Made by a program: the position numbers and the translations under genes. Below the pieces are notes generated by a model, which saw nothing but the letters and a program-made list of their open reading frames with translations, was not told the origin of the DNA and ran no database searches. Below, piece by piece: positions 18,378-26,583 of a DNA stretch of 64,000 nt (positions are counted from its first letter, which is position 1; the number at the start of each line of letters is the position of its first letter). Source of the stretch: Pedobacter steynii (lineage in GTDB: Bacteria > Bacteroidota > Bacteroidia > Sphingobacteriales > Sphingobacteriaceae); contig NZ_CP017141.1 in NCBI RefSeq assembly GCF_001721645.1, positions 6,014,001 through 6,078,000 on the forward strand, written 5' to 3'.

Positions 18378-19880
18378 CTATTCTTCCGACCAGTTTCTCG
18401 ATCTTTCCACCGCTTTTTTCCAGTAATGAAGCAGGTTTTCCGATTTGTCTTTTTCCATCTCCGGTTCAAACTTCTTTTCTACCGCCCATTGTTTCTTGAT
18501 CTCATCCACACTTTTCCAGTAACCTACTGCTAGTCCGGCCAGGTAAGCTGCACCAAGCGCAGTCGTTTCCAATACTTTAGGACGGATCACATTGCTTCCG
18601 AAAATATCCGCCTGGAATTGCATCAGGGCATTATTTTCTACCGCACCACCGTCTACCCGAAGTTCTGTAGATTTCTTTCCCGAATCCGATTCCATACTTT
18701 TCAGCAGATCCTGCACCTGGAAAGCAATCCCTTCCAATGCTGCACGGGCAATATGTGCTGAAGTTGTTCCTCTGGTAATTCCGAAGATCGCACCGCGGGC
18801 ATACTGATCCCAGTAAGGCGCACCTAAACCAGTTAGCGCCGGTACAAAATAAACCCCGCCATTGTCCTCTACCGAAGCAGCCAGCTTTTCACTTTCTGCC
18901 GAAGTCCGGATAATGCCCAGGCCATCACGCAACCATTGAATCGCCGCACCGCCTACAAAAACACTACCTTCCAGCGCATAAGTTACTTTGCCATCAATCT
19001 TCCAGGCTACGGTCGTCAGCAGGTTATTTTTAGAAAGCACAGGTTTATGTCCAGTATTCATCAGCATAAAACACCCTGTACCATAAGTATTTTTAGTCAT
19101 CCCCGCATCCACACACATCTGTCCGAATAGTGCCGCCTGCTGGTCACCGGCGATTCCGGCAATCGGGATTTTAGAGGCGAAAAGGGTGGTTACTGTATCT
19201 CCGTAGATTTCTGAACTTTGTTTCACTTCAGGAAGCATACTTTCTGGAATGGTCAGTAGTTCCAGCAATTCCTTATCCCATTCCATCGTATGGATATTGA
19301 ACATCAGCGTCCGGCTTGCATTAGACACATCTGTAATGTGCATCGCGCCCCGGGTAAATTTCCAAACCAGCCAGCTGTCTACCGTACCGAAACAAAGTTC
19401 TCCGTTTTCCGCCCTTTCTCTTGCACCTTTCACATTATCCAGGATCCATTTCACCTTAGTTCCGGAGAAATAAGCATCAATCACCAATCCTGTTTTTTCC
19501 TTAATCTTATCCGACCATCCTTTTTCTTTCAGCTCGTCACAGTATTTTGCCGTTCTTCTATCCTGCCATACAATCGCATTATAAACCGGAATTCCCGTCT
19601 CTTTATCCCATACAATCGTAGTTTCCCGTTGATTCGTAATTCCAATTGCCGCAATGTTTAAGCCGTTTAAATCCGATTTAGCGATTACCTCTGCCGCTAC
19701 AGACGACTGTGAGTACCAGATTTCATTTGCATCATGCTCCACCCATCCCGGTTTAGGAAAGATCTGTTCAAATGGCTTTTGCGCTACCGCAACAACCTCC
19801 CCATCGTGGTTAAAGATAATTGCGCGAGAGCTCGTCGTGCCCTGATCTAGAGCGAGTATGAATTTTTGGTCTGGATTCAT
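18378..19880 (-). CDS. glpK: Glycerol kinase
   Basis: This 500-residue FGGY-family kinase phosphorylates glycerol to sn-glycerol-3-phosphate using ATP. The N-terminal phosphate loop ALDQGTTSSRAIIFNHDGE, the segment WVEHDANEIWYSQ and ITNQRETTIVWDKETGIPVY are hallmarks of GlpK. Further on are GTVDSWLVWKFT, the nucleotide-side GIAGDQQAALFGQ, NTYGTGCFMLMNTG and LTGLGAPYWDQYARGAIFG. Length matches the family (about 495-500). It lies 51 bases after glpD and before glpF, so the three form the usual glycerol catabolic set. Nothing is missing or truncated. In other bacteria GlpK is allosterically controlled; nothing here shows whether that applies. Confidence 0.97.
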   Translation of the reverse strand: MNPDQKFILALDQGTTSSRAIIFNHDGEVVAVAQKPFEQIFPKPGWVEHDANEIWYSQSSVAAEVIAKSDLNGLNIAAIGITNQRETTIVWDKETGIPVYNAIVWQDRRTAKYCDELKEKGWSDKIKEKTGLVIDAYFSGTKVKWILDNVKGARERAENGELCFGTVDSWLVWKFTRGAMHITDVSNASRTLMFNIHTMEWDKELLELLTIPESMLPEVKQSSEIYGDTVTTLFASKIPIAGIAGDQQAALFGQMCVDAGMTKNTYGTGCFMLMNTGHKPVLSKNNLLTTVAWKIDGKVTYALEGSVFVGGAAIQWLRDGLGIIRTSAESEKLAASVEDNGGVYFVPALTGLGAPYWDQYARGAIFGITRGTTSAHIARAALEGIAFQVQDLLKSMESDSGKKSTELRVDGGAVENNALMQFQADIFGSNVIRPKVLETTALGAAYLAGLAVGYWKSVDEIKKQWAVEKKFEPEMEKDKSENLLHYWKKAVERSRNWSEE

Positions 19881-19931
19881 AATATATAAGGTTTAATTAG
19901 GTATAAAATTTATATGGTTAATATCAAAAGA

Positions 19932-21494
19932 CTAAACGAGTGTATAGGTCTTAGCCAATGTGCTGAAGTCCTGCAGCTCCTGTGTTACCCAGGCCTGGTC
20001 CAGCTTCAGTTCTTCCGCTATTATTTCTGCAACTGCCGGAGCAGCGGCCAGAGCGGCATGTACATCCAGGAACAACAAACGGAAACGACGGCCTACCACA
20101 TCCTCTACCCTGCGGGCAAATTCATTTCTCACCGCCCATACCACCATGGCTTTGGTATATGGATATTCCGGCACCAATCTTTCCTGCAAAGCCGGATTTT
20201 CATTGATCAGTTTTTGTACTCCTGCGATGTCAGCGCCGTAAAAATGCAAAGGATCCGCACGATCAGGCTCTGGCACATAACCATGAATATGCAGTTCTTC
20301 CGTCACACATTTCTTAGCCGGTAAAAAGTTCTTTTCAATGGCTTTGTCCAGTGTATCCTGTGCCATCCTTCTGAAAGTAGTCCATTTCCCTCCCGTAATC
20401 GTAATCATTCCGGAATCCGAAACAATGATTTTATGACTTCTGGAGATTTCTTTTGTTTTAGCCCCCTCCGCTTTCGGAGCCGCCAATGGACGTAGACCTG
20501 CAAACACTGCTAATACATCCGAGCGCATTGGTTTTTTTACCAGGTATTTTCCTGCAGTAGAAAGGATAAATTCAATCTCTGTTTCCAAAGCTCTGGGCTC
20601 CAGTTCCGCATGATCGACCAAAGTATCGGTAGTTCCTACAATCAGTTTATTGTGCCATGGTACCGCAAAAAGCACCCTTCCATCGTCAGTCTCCGGGATC
20701 ATCAGCGCATTTTCGCCGCCCATAAAGGAACGGTCCAGCGTAATGTGCACCCCCTGACTCGGACGCACCAGATGTGGCGCTTCCGGTTTATCCATTTTCA
20801 GGATATTATCTACATAGACTCCGGTCGCATTGATTACGATCTTTCCGATCGCCTCATAGCTGTTACCGGTTTCTATATCTTTCACTTTAATACCGTTTAC
20901 TTTCTTTTTATCATCTTTCAGCAAACCTTCCACCTTCATATAGTTCAGTACCGTTGCACCGTTTTCAATGGCAGTCTGCGCAATGTTCAGCGCGAGACGG
21001 GAATCGTCAAACTGACCATCATGATACACCACCCCTCCTTTTAAACCTTCCTGTCTGATAGAAGGCAAAGCTTCAATGGTTTTCTTTTTGCTGATGTATT
21101 TCGAAGCGCCAAGACTTAGCTTGCCGGCCAGAAGATCATAAAACTTCAATCCGATGGTATACTTCACATTGTTGAACCAGGAATAGTTCGGGATCACAAA
21201 GGTTTCATTTTTTGTCAGGTGAGGCGCATTTTTCAACAACAAACCTCTCTCATGACAAGCCTCACGAACCAGACCAAGATCCCCTTGTGCCATATAACGA
21301 ACACCACCATGCACCAGTTTCGTCGCCTTACTGGAAGTTCCTTTCGCATAATCCGCCTGCTCTACCAGTAAAGTTTTGTAACCACGTGTGGCCGCATCCA
21401 TCGCAATACCTAAACCCGTAGCCCCGCCACCAATGATGATTACATCCCATTGGGTACCGGCAGCTAAATTCTGTATCAATTGAAGTCTATTCAT
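19932..21494 (-). CDS. glpD: Glycerol-3-phosphate dehydrogenase/oxidase, FAD-dependent
   Basis: This 520-residue enzyme oxidises glycerol-3-phosphate to dihydroxyacetone phosphate. The FAD-binding Rossmann motif is VIIIGGGATGLGIAMDAATR near the start, followed by KGTSSKATKLVHGGVRYMAQ, the signature of the GlpD/GlpO group. Later segments VNATGVYVDNIL, VRPSQGVHITLD, FAVPWHNKLIVGTTDT and TITGGKWTTFRRMA complete the oxidase fold, and a C-terminal GlpD cap domain follows. The frame is open for 14 more codons upstream, but the ATG at 21494 (MNRLQLIQNL) gives the usual family N-terminus. First gene of the leftward glp operon; an inverted repeat sits 18 bases upstream of the start. Confidence 0.95.
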   Translation of the reverse strand: MNRLQLIQNLAAGTQWDVIIIGGGATGLGIAMDAATRGYKTLLVEQADYAKGTSSKATKLVHGGVRYMAQGDLGLVREACHERGLLLKNAPHLTKNETFVIPNYSWFNNVKYTIGLKFYDLLAGKLSLGASKYISKKKTIEALPSIRQEGLKGGVVYHDGQFDDSRLALNIAQTAIENGATVLNYMKVEGLLKDDKKKVNGIKVKDIETGNSYEAIGKIVINATGVYVDNILKMDKPEAPHLVRPSQGVHITLDRSFMGGENALMIPETDDGRVLFAVPWHNKLIVGTTDTLVDHAELEPRALETEIEFILSTAGKYLVKKPMRSDVLAVFAGLRPLAAPKAEGAKTKEISRSHKIIVSDSGMITITGGKWTTFRRMAQDTLDKAIEKNFLPAKKCVTEELHIHGYVPEPDRADPLHFYGADIAGVQKLINENPALQERLVPEYPYTKAMVVWAVRNEFARRVEDVVGRRFRLLFLDVHAALAAAPAVAEIIAEELKLDQAWVTQELQDFSTLAKTYTLV

Positions 21495-21511
21495 AATAGC
21501 AGCTTTTAATA

Positions 21512-21538
21512 AAATGAAACTTTCAAATAGTTTCATTT
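21512..21538. promoter_or_regulatory. Perfect 10-bp inverted repeat upstream of glpD, candidate operator
   Basis: AAATGAAACT (21512-21521) and AGTTTCATTT (21529-21538) are exact reverse complements separated by seven bases. The element lies 18 bases before the glpD ATG, and ACTTTCA recurs at 21538-21544 and near 21562. It suits a dimeric repressor site or a leader hairpin. No regulator gene is next to the operon. The rest of 21495-21925 shows nothing else apart from the tRNA promoter. Confidence 0.45.
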
Positions 21539-21871
21539 ACTTTCACAAAATTGTCTTATTATACTTTCATTTCCAAATTATTCCTAAGTTTTTTTACGAA
21601 GCTGCCAATTTTAAAGAAATCAGCAGCAGCAAAAACAATTGTAAAAGCAGGCAGAAGAACGTTTAAGCAGAATAATTCAGATTATTTTGCAGCAATAACC
21701 ACACCACGTATTCAAAGGTTATTTATAAAGGCTTTACGAAAGTATTTGAAATTTGCTTTTCTATTTTATTAGACAGAGTGATGTTTTAGCCTATAATGCA
21801 AAAACATTTTAGCTGTATTTCAATGAATTAGCGGATTTAACAGAAAAAACTTAAAAATTAACACAATTAGA

Positions 21872-21902
21872 TTGGCAACTTAATTTTAAAATCCTATCTT
21901 TG
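21872..21902 (+). promoter_or_regulatory. Bacteroidota-type promoter for tRNA-Lys
   Basis: TTG at 21872-21874, a 20-base spacer, then TATCTTTG at 21895-21902 match the Bacteroidota consensus TTG-N19/21-TAnnTTTG exactly. The tRNA starts 24 bases downstream. Confidence 0.8.
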
Positions 21903-21925
21903 CCGCTCTTCAAAACAACGAAGAA

Positions 21926-21998
21926 GATTCCGTAGCTCAGCTGGTAGAGCATTACACTTTTAATGTAGTGGTCCTGGGTTCGAATCCCAGCGGGATCA
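21926..21998 (+). tRNA. tRNA-Lys (anticodon TTT)
   Basis: This is a 73-base cloverleaf. The acceptor GATTCCG pairs with CGGGATC (one G-T pair), the D arm is GCTC/GAGC, and the anticodon loop CTTTTAA has TTT at 21959-21961. The T arm CTGGG/CCCAG encloses TTCGAAT, with discriminator A at 21998. CCA is not fully encoded. It has its own promoter upstream and terminator downstream. Confidence 0.97.
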
Positions 21999-22008
21999 CC
22001 GTCAAACA

Positions 22009-22043
22009 AAAACGCTTCTAAAGATAATTTAGGAGCGTTTTTT
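22009..22043 (+). terminator. Rho-independent terminator after tRNA-Lys
   Basis: AAAACGCTTCTAAA (22009-22022) pairs with TTTAGGAGCGTTTT (one G-T pair) around a short loop and ends in a run of T at 22038-22043. Confidence 0.88.
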
Positions 22044-22161
22044 CGTTGCAAGCGTTTGCCAAAGGTCCACACTCCCTATTCAGGGATCAATACCAAATTA
22101 GCACCTCAGAGGTCACCTTTAATACCGCAAGAATCGGATTCTGTACAGTATACTATTATGG

Positions 22162-22169
22162 TAGATTTG
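22162..22169 (+). promoter_or_regulatory. Probable -7 promoter element for the flavin reductase-like gene
   Basis: TAGATTTG fits the Bacteroidota -7 consensus TAnnTTTG exactly and lies 19 bases before the ATG at 22189. A near-match to the -33 element (TTC instead of TTG) sits 20 bases upstream. Confidence 0.5.
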
Positions 22170-22188
22170 GTTATAAACAAATATCCAT

Positions 22189-22869
22189 ATGCATCAGTTA
22201 AGCGAACCCTCAATTCTTTATTTCGGCACTCCTGTAGTGCTAATCACCACCACTAACCCTGATGGGACATATAACATCGCACCTATTTCATCTATTTTCT
22301 GGCTCGGTTGGCGTGCTATAATAGGCATTTCGACTTTCTCAAAAACTACTGAAAATATTCGTCGTACTGGCGAATGCGTTCTAAACCTCCCTTCTATTCA
22401 TCAGGCACCTGCCGTCAATCGCTTAGCACTAACCACAGGTGCTTTTCCCGTTCCGCCAGGCAAAATACAGAAAGGCTACGTCTATGAGGCTGATAAATTT
22501 GACCGTGCTCAACTTACACCTGTACCATCCGAAACAGTTAATCCACCTAGAGTGGCAGAATGTCCGGTGCAAATGGAAGCTGTAATGGAGAACTTTCATG
22601 GAATTGGAGAAGATGATGAGCAACAGCGTGGGCGCCTGATTACTATTGAGCTACGCATTCAACGTGTTTATCTTGATGAATTAATTCTAATGGATAGAAA
22701 TCCAAATCGGGTTGATCCAAATAAATGGAGACCGCTTATAATGAGCTTTCAACAATTTTATGGTCTTGGTGAACAGGTACATGTTTCTACCCTGTCATCT
22801 ATATCTGAGGATTTATATCGTAGTCCTGATGTTGAGCGGGCAAAAAATCTCACAAAAACTGAATCCTGA
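22189..22869 (+). CDS. Flavin reductase-like domain protein
   Basis: This 226-residue protein resembles the flavin reductase-like (FMN-binding split barrel) family. The opening FGTPVVLITTTNPDGTYNIA, then PISSIFWLGWRAIIGISTFS and RRTGECVLNLPS, follow the usual fold in which a backbone loop and Thr/Ser residues hold FMN. Such proteins reduce flavin with NAD(P)H or use bound FMN in small-molecule reactions; the substrate here is unknown. The C-terminus looks cut: the next frame continues with a well-formed protein sequence for about 40 more residues, so a one-base slip near 22853 may have shortened it. The gene lies alone after tRNA-Lys. Confidence 0.75.
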   Translation: MHQLSEPSILYFGTPVVLITTTNPDGTYNIAPISSIFWLGWRAIIGISTFSKTTENIRRTGECVLNLPSIHQAPAVNRLALTTGAFPVPPGKIQKGYVYEADKFDRAQLTPVPSETVNPPRVAECPVQMEAVMENFHGIGEDDEQQRGRLITIELRIQRVYLDELILMDRNPNRVDPNKWRPLIMSFQQFYGLGEQVHVSTLSSISEDLYRSPDVERAKNLTKTES

Positions 22870-22987
22870 ATATCTGAAAGCAAATGGTTATTCTTTTATC
22901 AATTCTGCTGGAGATAGCAAATTAAAAGCAGCACACGGCTTCAATACATCGGTTGTAGAAGCCCAGTATCAAATATTTAAAACATAA
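22854..22987 (+). pseudogene. Possible out-of-frame C-terminal extension of the flavin reductase-like gene
   Basis: In the frame shifted by one base relative to the gene above, the sequence reads LNPEYLKANGYSFINSAGDS and goes on to VVEAQYQIFKT before TAA. It has no start of its own, and the best junction is the run of five A at about 22850-22854. Removing one A would join the two frames as NLTKLNPEYLK. It may be a real mutation, a sequencing slip, or chance. I do not know the normal C-terminus of this subfamily well enough to decide. Confidence 0.35.
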
Positions 22988-23047
22988 AGAGCTTATAATT
23001 AAAACTTTCAATAACGGTCATTAGCGGTTTTTAAAAGATCATATACT

Positions 23048-23092
23048 TGCCCGGCAATCGGATTAAACGATGATTAAACGATTGTCCGGGCA
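23048..23092. terminator. Large hairpin between convergent flavin reductase and TlpA genes
   Basis: TGCCCGGCAATCG (23048-23060) pairs with CGATTGTCCGGGCA (23079-23092) with a single bulged base. The loop contains part of a tandem GATTAAACGAT repeat. No strong T run follows on either strand, so it is a probable but not standard terminator for the two converging units. Confidence 0.55.
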
Positions 23093-23116
23093 GTATGTAT
23101 TGACAGCGTATGGTAT

Positions 23117-24256
23117 CTATTTCATCAACTCAGCCAGTTTTTTATTGAGCACTTCACCCATCAAGTGACTGCCAATAATTTTACCGTCCGGCGCGATCAA
23201 AAAATTAGCCGGCACACCTGATATGCCATACACCTTTCTTGCGTCGCTTTCCCAACCTTTAAGGTCGGAGACCTGAGGCCAGGTTAATCCATCTTTTTTA
23301 ATGGCCTCGATCCATTTAGCCTTATCATGATCTACAGAAACACCAAGGATCTCAAATCCTTTATCTTTATATGCCGCATATTGTTTCGACAAATTAGGAC
23401 TTTCTGCGCGACAAGGAGAACACCAACTCGCCCAAAACTCCACCAATACATACTTTCCTTTAAAATCTGATAGCGACACAGATTTACCATTTACATCCTT
23501 TTGTGTAAAATCAGGGGCTTTTGAACCCAGCGCAGTTATGGTAGTGGCATTTAGAATTTTATAAAGACCCTGACCAGTATAAGATAACCTCAATGGCTCA
23601 GTGAGGCCATTAAATAAAGGCAATGCGATGTCTGACTTTACGCCATATCCACTTACAGATTCAGACAAGGCCTGCAACGCAAAATAAGAACCTGGATTAT
23701 TTTTCGCGAACAGCAACATCTTTTGTCCACGCGAAACCCTTAAGGCCTTCACCTGTTTATCAAGAATTTGGAAATAAGCAGTGTCTTTTTGCTGTTCAGG
23801 TGTAGCCTTTTTCAGCAACACATTGGCATTATGATGCACCGTCATCACTGTTGGCCCCACCTCCTTTTCGAATGCTTTCATCTCCTCATATACTTTTGAT
23901 CCCGTCCATTTTGCATTATACAAAGAGTCCGGAGAACTGATATGGATGTTTTCCTTGCCGAAGTTCATATAAATTACATCTCCGGTACCGCTGGCATAAA
24001 TTTCCTTATCTCTGATCCCTTCGCGCGAAAGTGTCATTCTGGAAGAAGCGATTCCCTTTATATTCCCTGTAAATTTAAATGTCCCGTTTACCAAGGTCGC
24101 AGAGTCCGATTTCCCCTCTCCTTCTGAGCTGTAGTCAAGATAGACCTTTGCTGGTGCATTAAGGTTGCCAATTTTTCCGGTAATGGTAAAGTTAGGTGTC
24201 TGTGCTGCTGCAACAAAGGGTGCTAATGCAGCAATTATCAATAGTTTTATTTTCAT
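23117..24256 (-). CDS. TlpA-like thioredoxin-fold protein with N-terminal DUF4369-like domain
   Basis: This 379-residue protein has a signal peptide (MKIKLLIIAALAPFVAAAQ). Residues about 20-130 form a beta-rich DUF4369-type domain (NFTITGKIGNLNAPAKVYLD), and a helical linker follows. The C-terminal 140 residues are a TlpA/AhpC-TSA thioredoxin fold with the redox centre WASWCSPCRAESPNL and the cis-Pro segment GISGVPANFLIAPDG. It is expected to act as a periplasmic thiol-disulfide reductase. It is the last gene of the sigma-FecR-SusCD locus, 23 bases after the PKD-like lipoprotein gene. Such proteins are common at the end of Bacteroidota loci for uptake of peptides or other non-glycan substrates. 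A signal peptidase I site makes it soluble rather than lipid-anchored. Confidence 0.88.
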   Translation of the reverse strand: MKIKLLIIAALAPFVAAAQTPNFTITGKIGNLNAPAKVYLDYSSEGEGKSDSATLVNGTFKFTGNIKGIASSRMTLSREGIRDKEIYASGTGDVIYMNFGKENIHISSPDSLYNAKWTGSKVYEEMKAFEKEVGPTVMTVHHNANVLLKKATPEQQKDTAYFQILDKQVKALRVSRGQKMLLFAKNNPGSYFALQALSESVSGYGVKSDIALPLFNGLTEPLRLSYTGQGLYKILNATTITALGSKAPDFTQKDVNGKSVSLSDFKGKYVLVEFWASWCSPCRAESPNLSKQYAAYKDKGFEILGVSVDHDKAKWIEAIKKDGLTWPQVSDLKGWESDARKVYGISGVPANFLIAPDGKIIGSHLMGEVLNKKLAELMK

Positions 24257-24279
24257 TGTCTTCTATGTGTTTATCGTTT

Positions 24280-25701
24280 TTATCTGATGACTAAATCAAT
24301 CGGTTCACCGGGAATGCCACTTATCGTTTTGGTGATGTTGCCATTTTTACCCACGGTGACATCAAGCGTGTATACAAATCCATTTACGCCTGCAGAAAGG
24401 GTATTTCCATCTGCACTTATTTTTAACATCGTCACCTTTTTACCGCCAAAACTGGCCTCAAGCTCCGTCAGACTTTCATTTACCGGATTATACCGCCATA
24501 TTTTATCATTTGAGGAGAAATAGAATACATTCAGGTTGTTACGCACCCATTTTGAGTCCGCATTTACTGATGATGACCCCTTAAAGACACGTTTATGCTC
24601 AGGAATAATTTCCTTATCCTTGCCGGTGAGTTTGTAGCTGAACTTCAATTCATAGGTATTCCCGTCTGCCTCCTTAAAATAAGCGTAAGAAGTGCCCGAC
24701 TCGCCTGCTTTCATAAAAATCAGGTTTTGCAGGCCAATGGATTTAGGGTTAAATATACTGGTCTCCTTTACCAGATAAGTGGTCCCGAGGTAGCTCCCAT
24801 CTCCACCAAAAATCACAAATGCTTTTGCTTTCTTATCGAAACCAAAATAAAATGAGCTGCCATGCGTAAAAAAGCTGGACAATTGATAATCGCCATTCTG
24901 CTCATTCGCAAATTTCCCATAATCAGGTGCAAATGGTGCAGTACTTGCGATACCGATGTATAATTTATTGTTGATGACCCCGTTTGATATCGTACCCATC
25001 ACCGGCTCTATATATCCCGGGGAAACCGAGGCTGGTGGCAAAAAGAACTGCGATTTGAAATTATCTTTGTGCAGCAACGTATTGGCGTCGACTATGGTAC
25101 TTCCCTTAACCTCATCATTACATAATACCCAGTATTCTTCCTTGCTCAGTAGCTGATAAGGCAGTGGTTTTGAATAGTACAACTGCACCGGATTCCCACC
25201 TAGAGATAGGTTGTTAAGGTTTTGATAGATATTTGGCAATACGGTATGGTCTGGCTTTACGAATGACAATTTTGTAACGCCGCCATCATTGCTCAATACC
25301 ACCGAACCTGTAGAAAATTGTGTGGTGCCGGTTACCTTAAACTTGAACTTATAAATAAGGCCATTTCTTTTATCTGTAACCACCAGGGTACCCGCTCTTT
25401 CGCCTGGACCTAATCCATAAAGCATTTTTAAGGGATAACCGGTATAAACGATTTCCTTCAGTTCCTCCAGTACAAATATTCTCCATTCAAAATTGAGGTC
25501 TTTCAGCGGATCCGCTCCGTCCAGACTCACTTTCGGTTTTATCACCAGTGTATCGCCGGTAAGTGCCGGAAAGTTAACATCCTTAACCCCTTCTACAACA
25601 GGCACCGAAGGAGGGGAATAGGAATAGTTCCCCAGGTCCTTTTTACAGGAGGTATAAAATAGGACTGTGATGGCCAGTATAAATATATATTTAAAATTCA
25701 T
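24280..25701 (-). CDS. PKD-like family surface lipoprotein
   Basis: This 473-residue lipoprotein has a signal sequence ending in the lipobox YTSCKKDLGNY (Cys near residue 18), followed by an Asp-containing stretch typical of surface export in Bacteroidota. The N-terminal region (LVIKPKVSLDGADPLKDLNF, then EWRIFV) has the character of a PKD-like beta sandwich, and later repeats (KMLYGLGPGERAGTLVVTDK) are beta-rich and could form a propeller. It occupies the place where SusE/SusF-like accessory binding proteins lie in SusCD loci, so it probably helps capture the substrate at the cell surface. The frame is open upstream, but the ATG at 25701 gives the proper lipoprotein signal. Confidence 0.82.
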   Translation of the reverse strand: MNFKYIFILAITVLFYTSCKKDLGNYSYSPPSVPVVEGVKDVNFPALTGDTLVIKPKVSLDGADPLKDLNFEWRIFVLEELKEIVYTGYPLKMLYGLGPGERAGTLVVTDKRNGLIYKFKFKVTGTTQFSTGSVVLSNDGGVTKLSFVKPDHTVLPNIYQNLNNLSLGGNPVQLYYSKPLPYQLLSKEEYWVLCNDEVKGSTIVDANTLLHKDNFKSQFFLPPASVSPGYIEPVMGTISNGVINNKLYIGIASTAPFAPDYGKFANEQNGDYQLSSFFTHGSSFYFGFDKKAKAFVIFGGDGSYLGTTYLVKETSIFNPKSIGLQNLIFMKAGESGTSYAYFKEADGNTYELKFSYKLTGKDKEIIPEHKRVFKGSSSVNADSKWVRNNLNVFYFSSNDKIWRYNPVNESLTELEASFGGKKVTMLKISADGNTLSAGVNGFVYTLDVTVGKNGNITKTISGIPGEPIDLVIR

Positions 25702-25723
25702 GATCTTTTTTTTAATGTCTGAA

Positions 25724-26575
25724 CTACATGATGATCTGTTTACCAGCCTCATTGATAAAGAAATAGCCGTTTACCTGAGGAAAGAACTTTACATAAAATT
25801 TGATTTCCGGTGATGCGGTATGGTAGAAATCATAATCCTCAGTTCCATCTTTACGCTTGGTAAGGACATATCCCGACTGTGGATTTCTGCTGATCCAGGT
25901 AAAGGGATCCTTAACAAACAACCTTACATTTTCCAGATAATACAATGTTCTGGGGATCTCCAGGTATGCATTTGGCAATGTTGGATTGACCAGATTTTTT
26001 CCACCGGAAATCAGGAACAATTGATGGGTTACCCTACTGTATTGTCCGAGTTGTCCCTGCCAGAACATCCACCAGGAAGGCATTTCCAGTCTATTGGAAT
26101 AAACTATTTTTTTGGTACGTAGCTTAACCGGCAAATCGGGTTTAAAATCAGCACTTCCGGTCAGCATAAAGGTTAAGGCTACAGACTTACTGGTTAAATC
26201 CTGGTCGATATTTTTGATGATCACCGGAACTTTTATTTTTCCGGAATCTGCAGGCATAACGTAAAAAGGTTTTAGTGGTTCATAGTGTTTATCCTTTTCT
26301 GCGGTCGTTGCCGTATCTACAACCCTCAAAATAAACTGCCTGTCACGGTTTAGTCGTTTGCCTGAAACCACAACCGGCACCCAAACGGTATCTTTTGCCA
26401 ACCCCGGACTGGTAGAAAAGGAATAAGTAACTGCTGCAGTGTCAAAAACACCTGTATTATCGTAATAATTTAAGTAAATATTATCGGCGGATTCATAGGT
26501 GGATATATCGCTTTTTTTACAGGCAAATAGCAATGTGCCCAGTATAAAAACGTAAAATAGGTTCATTTTCATCAT
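25724..26575 (-). CDS. DUF4843-family lipoprotein
   Basis: This 283-residue protein begins with a short lipoprotein signal (FYVFILGTLLFACKKSDIS, Cys near residue 19). The following YESADNIYLNYYD and TVWVPVVVSGKRLNRDRQFI fit the DUF4843 family, a beta-sandwich lipoprotein found almost only downstream of SusD-like genes in Bacteroidota. The N-terminal Calx-beta-like part (FILRVVDTATTAEKDKHYEP) is typical of the family. The gene starts eight bases after susD and ends 22 bases before the PKD-like lipoprotein, so it is a member of the same operon. It is probably an outer-leaflet partner of the SusCD complex; ligand unknown. Confidence 0.85.
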   Translation of the reverse strand: MMKMNLFYVFILGTLLFACKKSDISTYESADNIYLNYYDNTGVFDTAAVTYSFSTSPGLAKDTVWVPVVVSGKRLNRDRQFILRVVDTATTAEKDKHYEPLKPFYVMPADSGKIKVPVIIKNIDQDLTSKSVALTFMLTGSADFKPDLPVKLRTKKIVYSNRLEMPSWWMFWQGQLGQYSRVTHQLFLISGGKNLVNPTLPNAYLEIPRTLYYLENVRLFVKDPFTWISRNPQSGYVLTKRKDGTEDYDFYHTASPEIKFYVKFFPQVNGYFFINEAGKQIIM

Positions 26576-26583
26576 CTCTGTAT

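Noticed and set aside
21551..21772. 73-residue plus-strand reading frame between glpD and tRNA-Lys
   Set aside because: It starts with TTG in an A+T-rich regulatory region, has no family resemblance and a low-complexity Lys/Phe-rich text; most likely chance.
22056..22990. Integrated element at the tRNA-Lys 3' end
   Set aside because: No integrase, no repeat of the tRNA 3' end and no second boundary were seen; only one small gene follows the tRNA.
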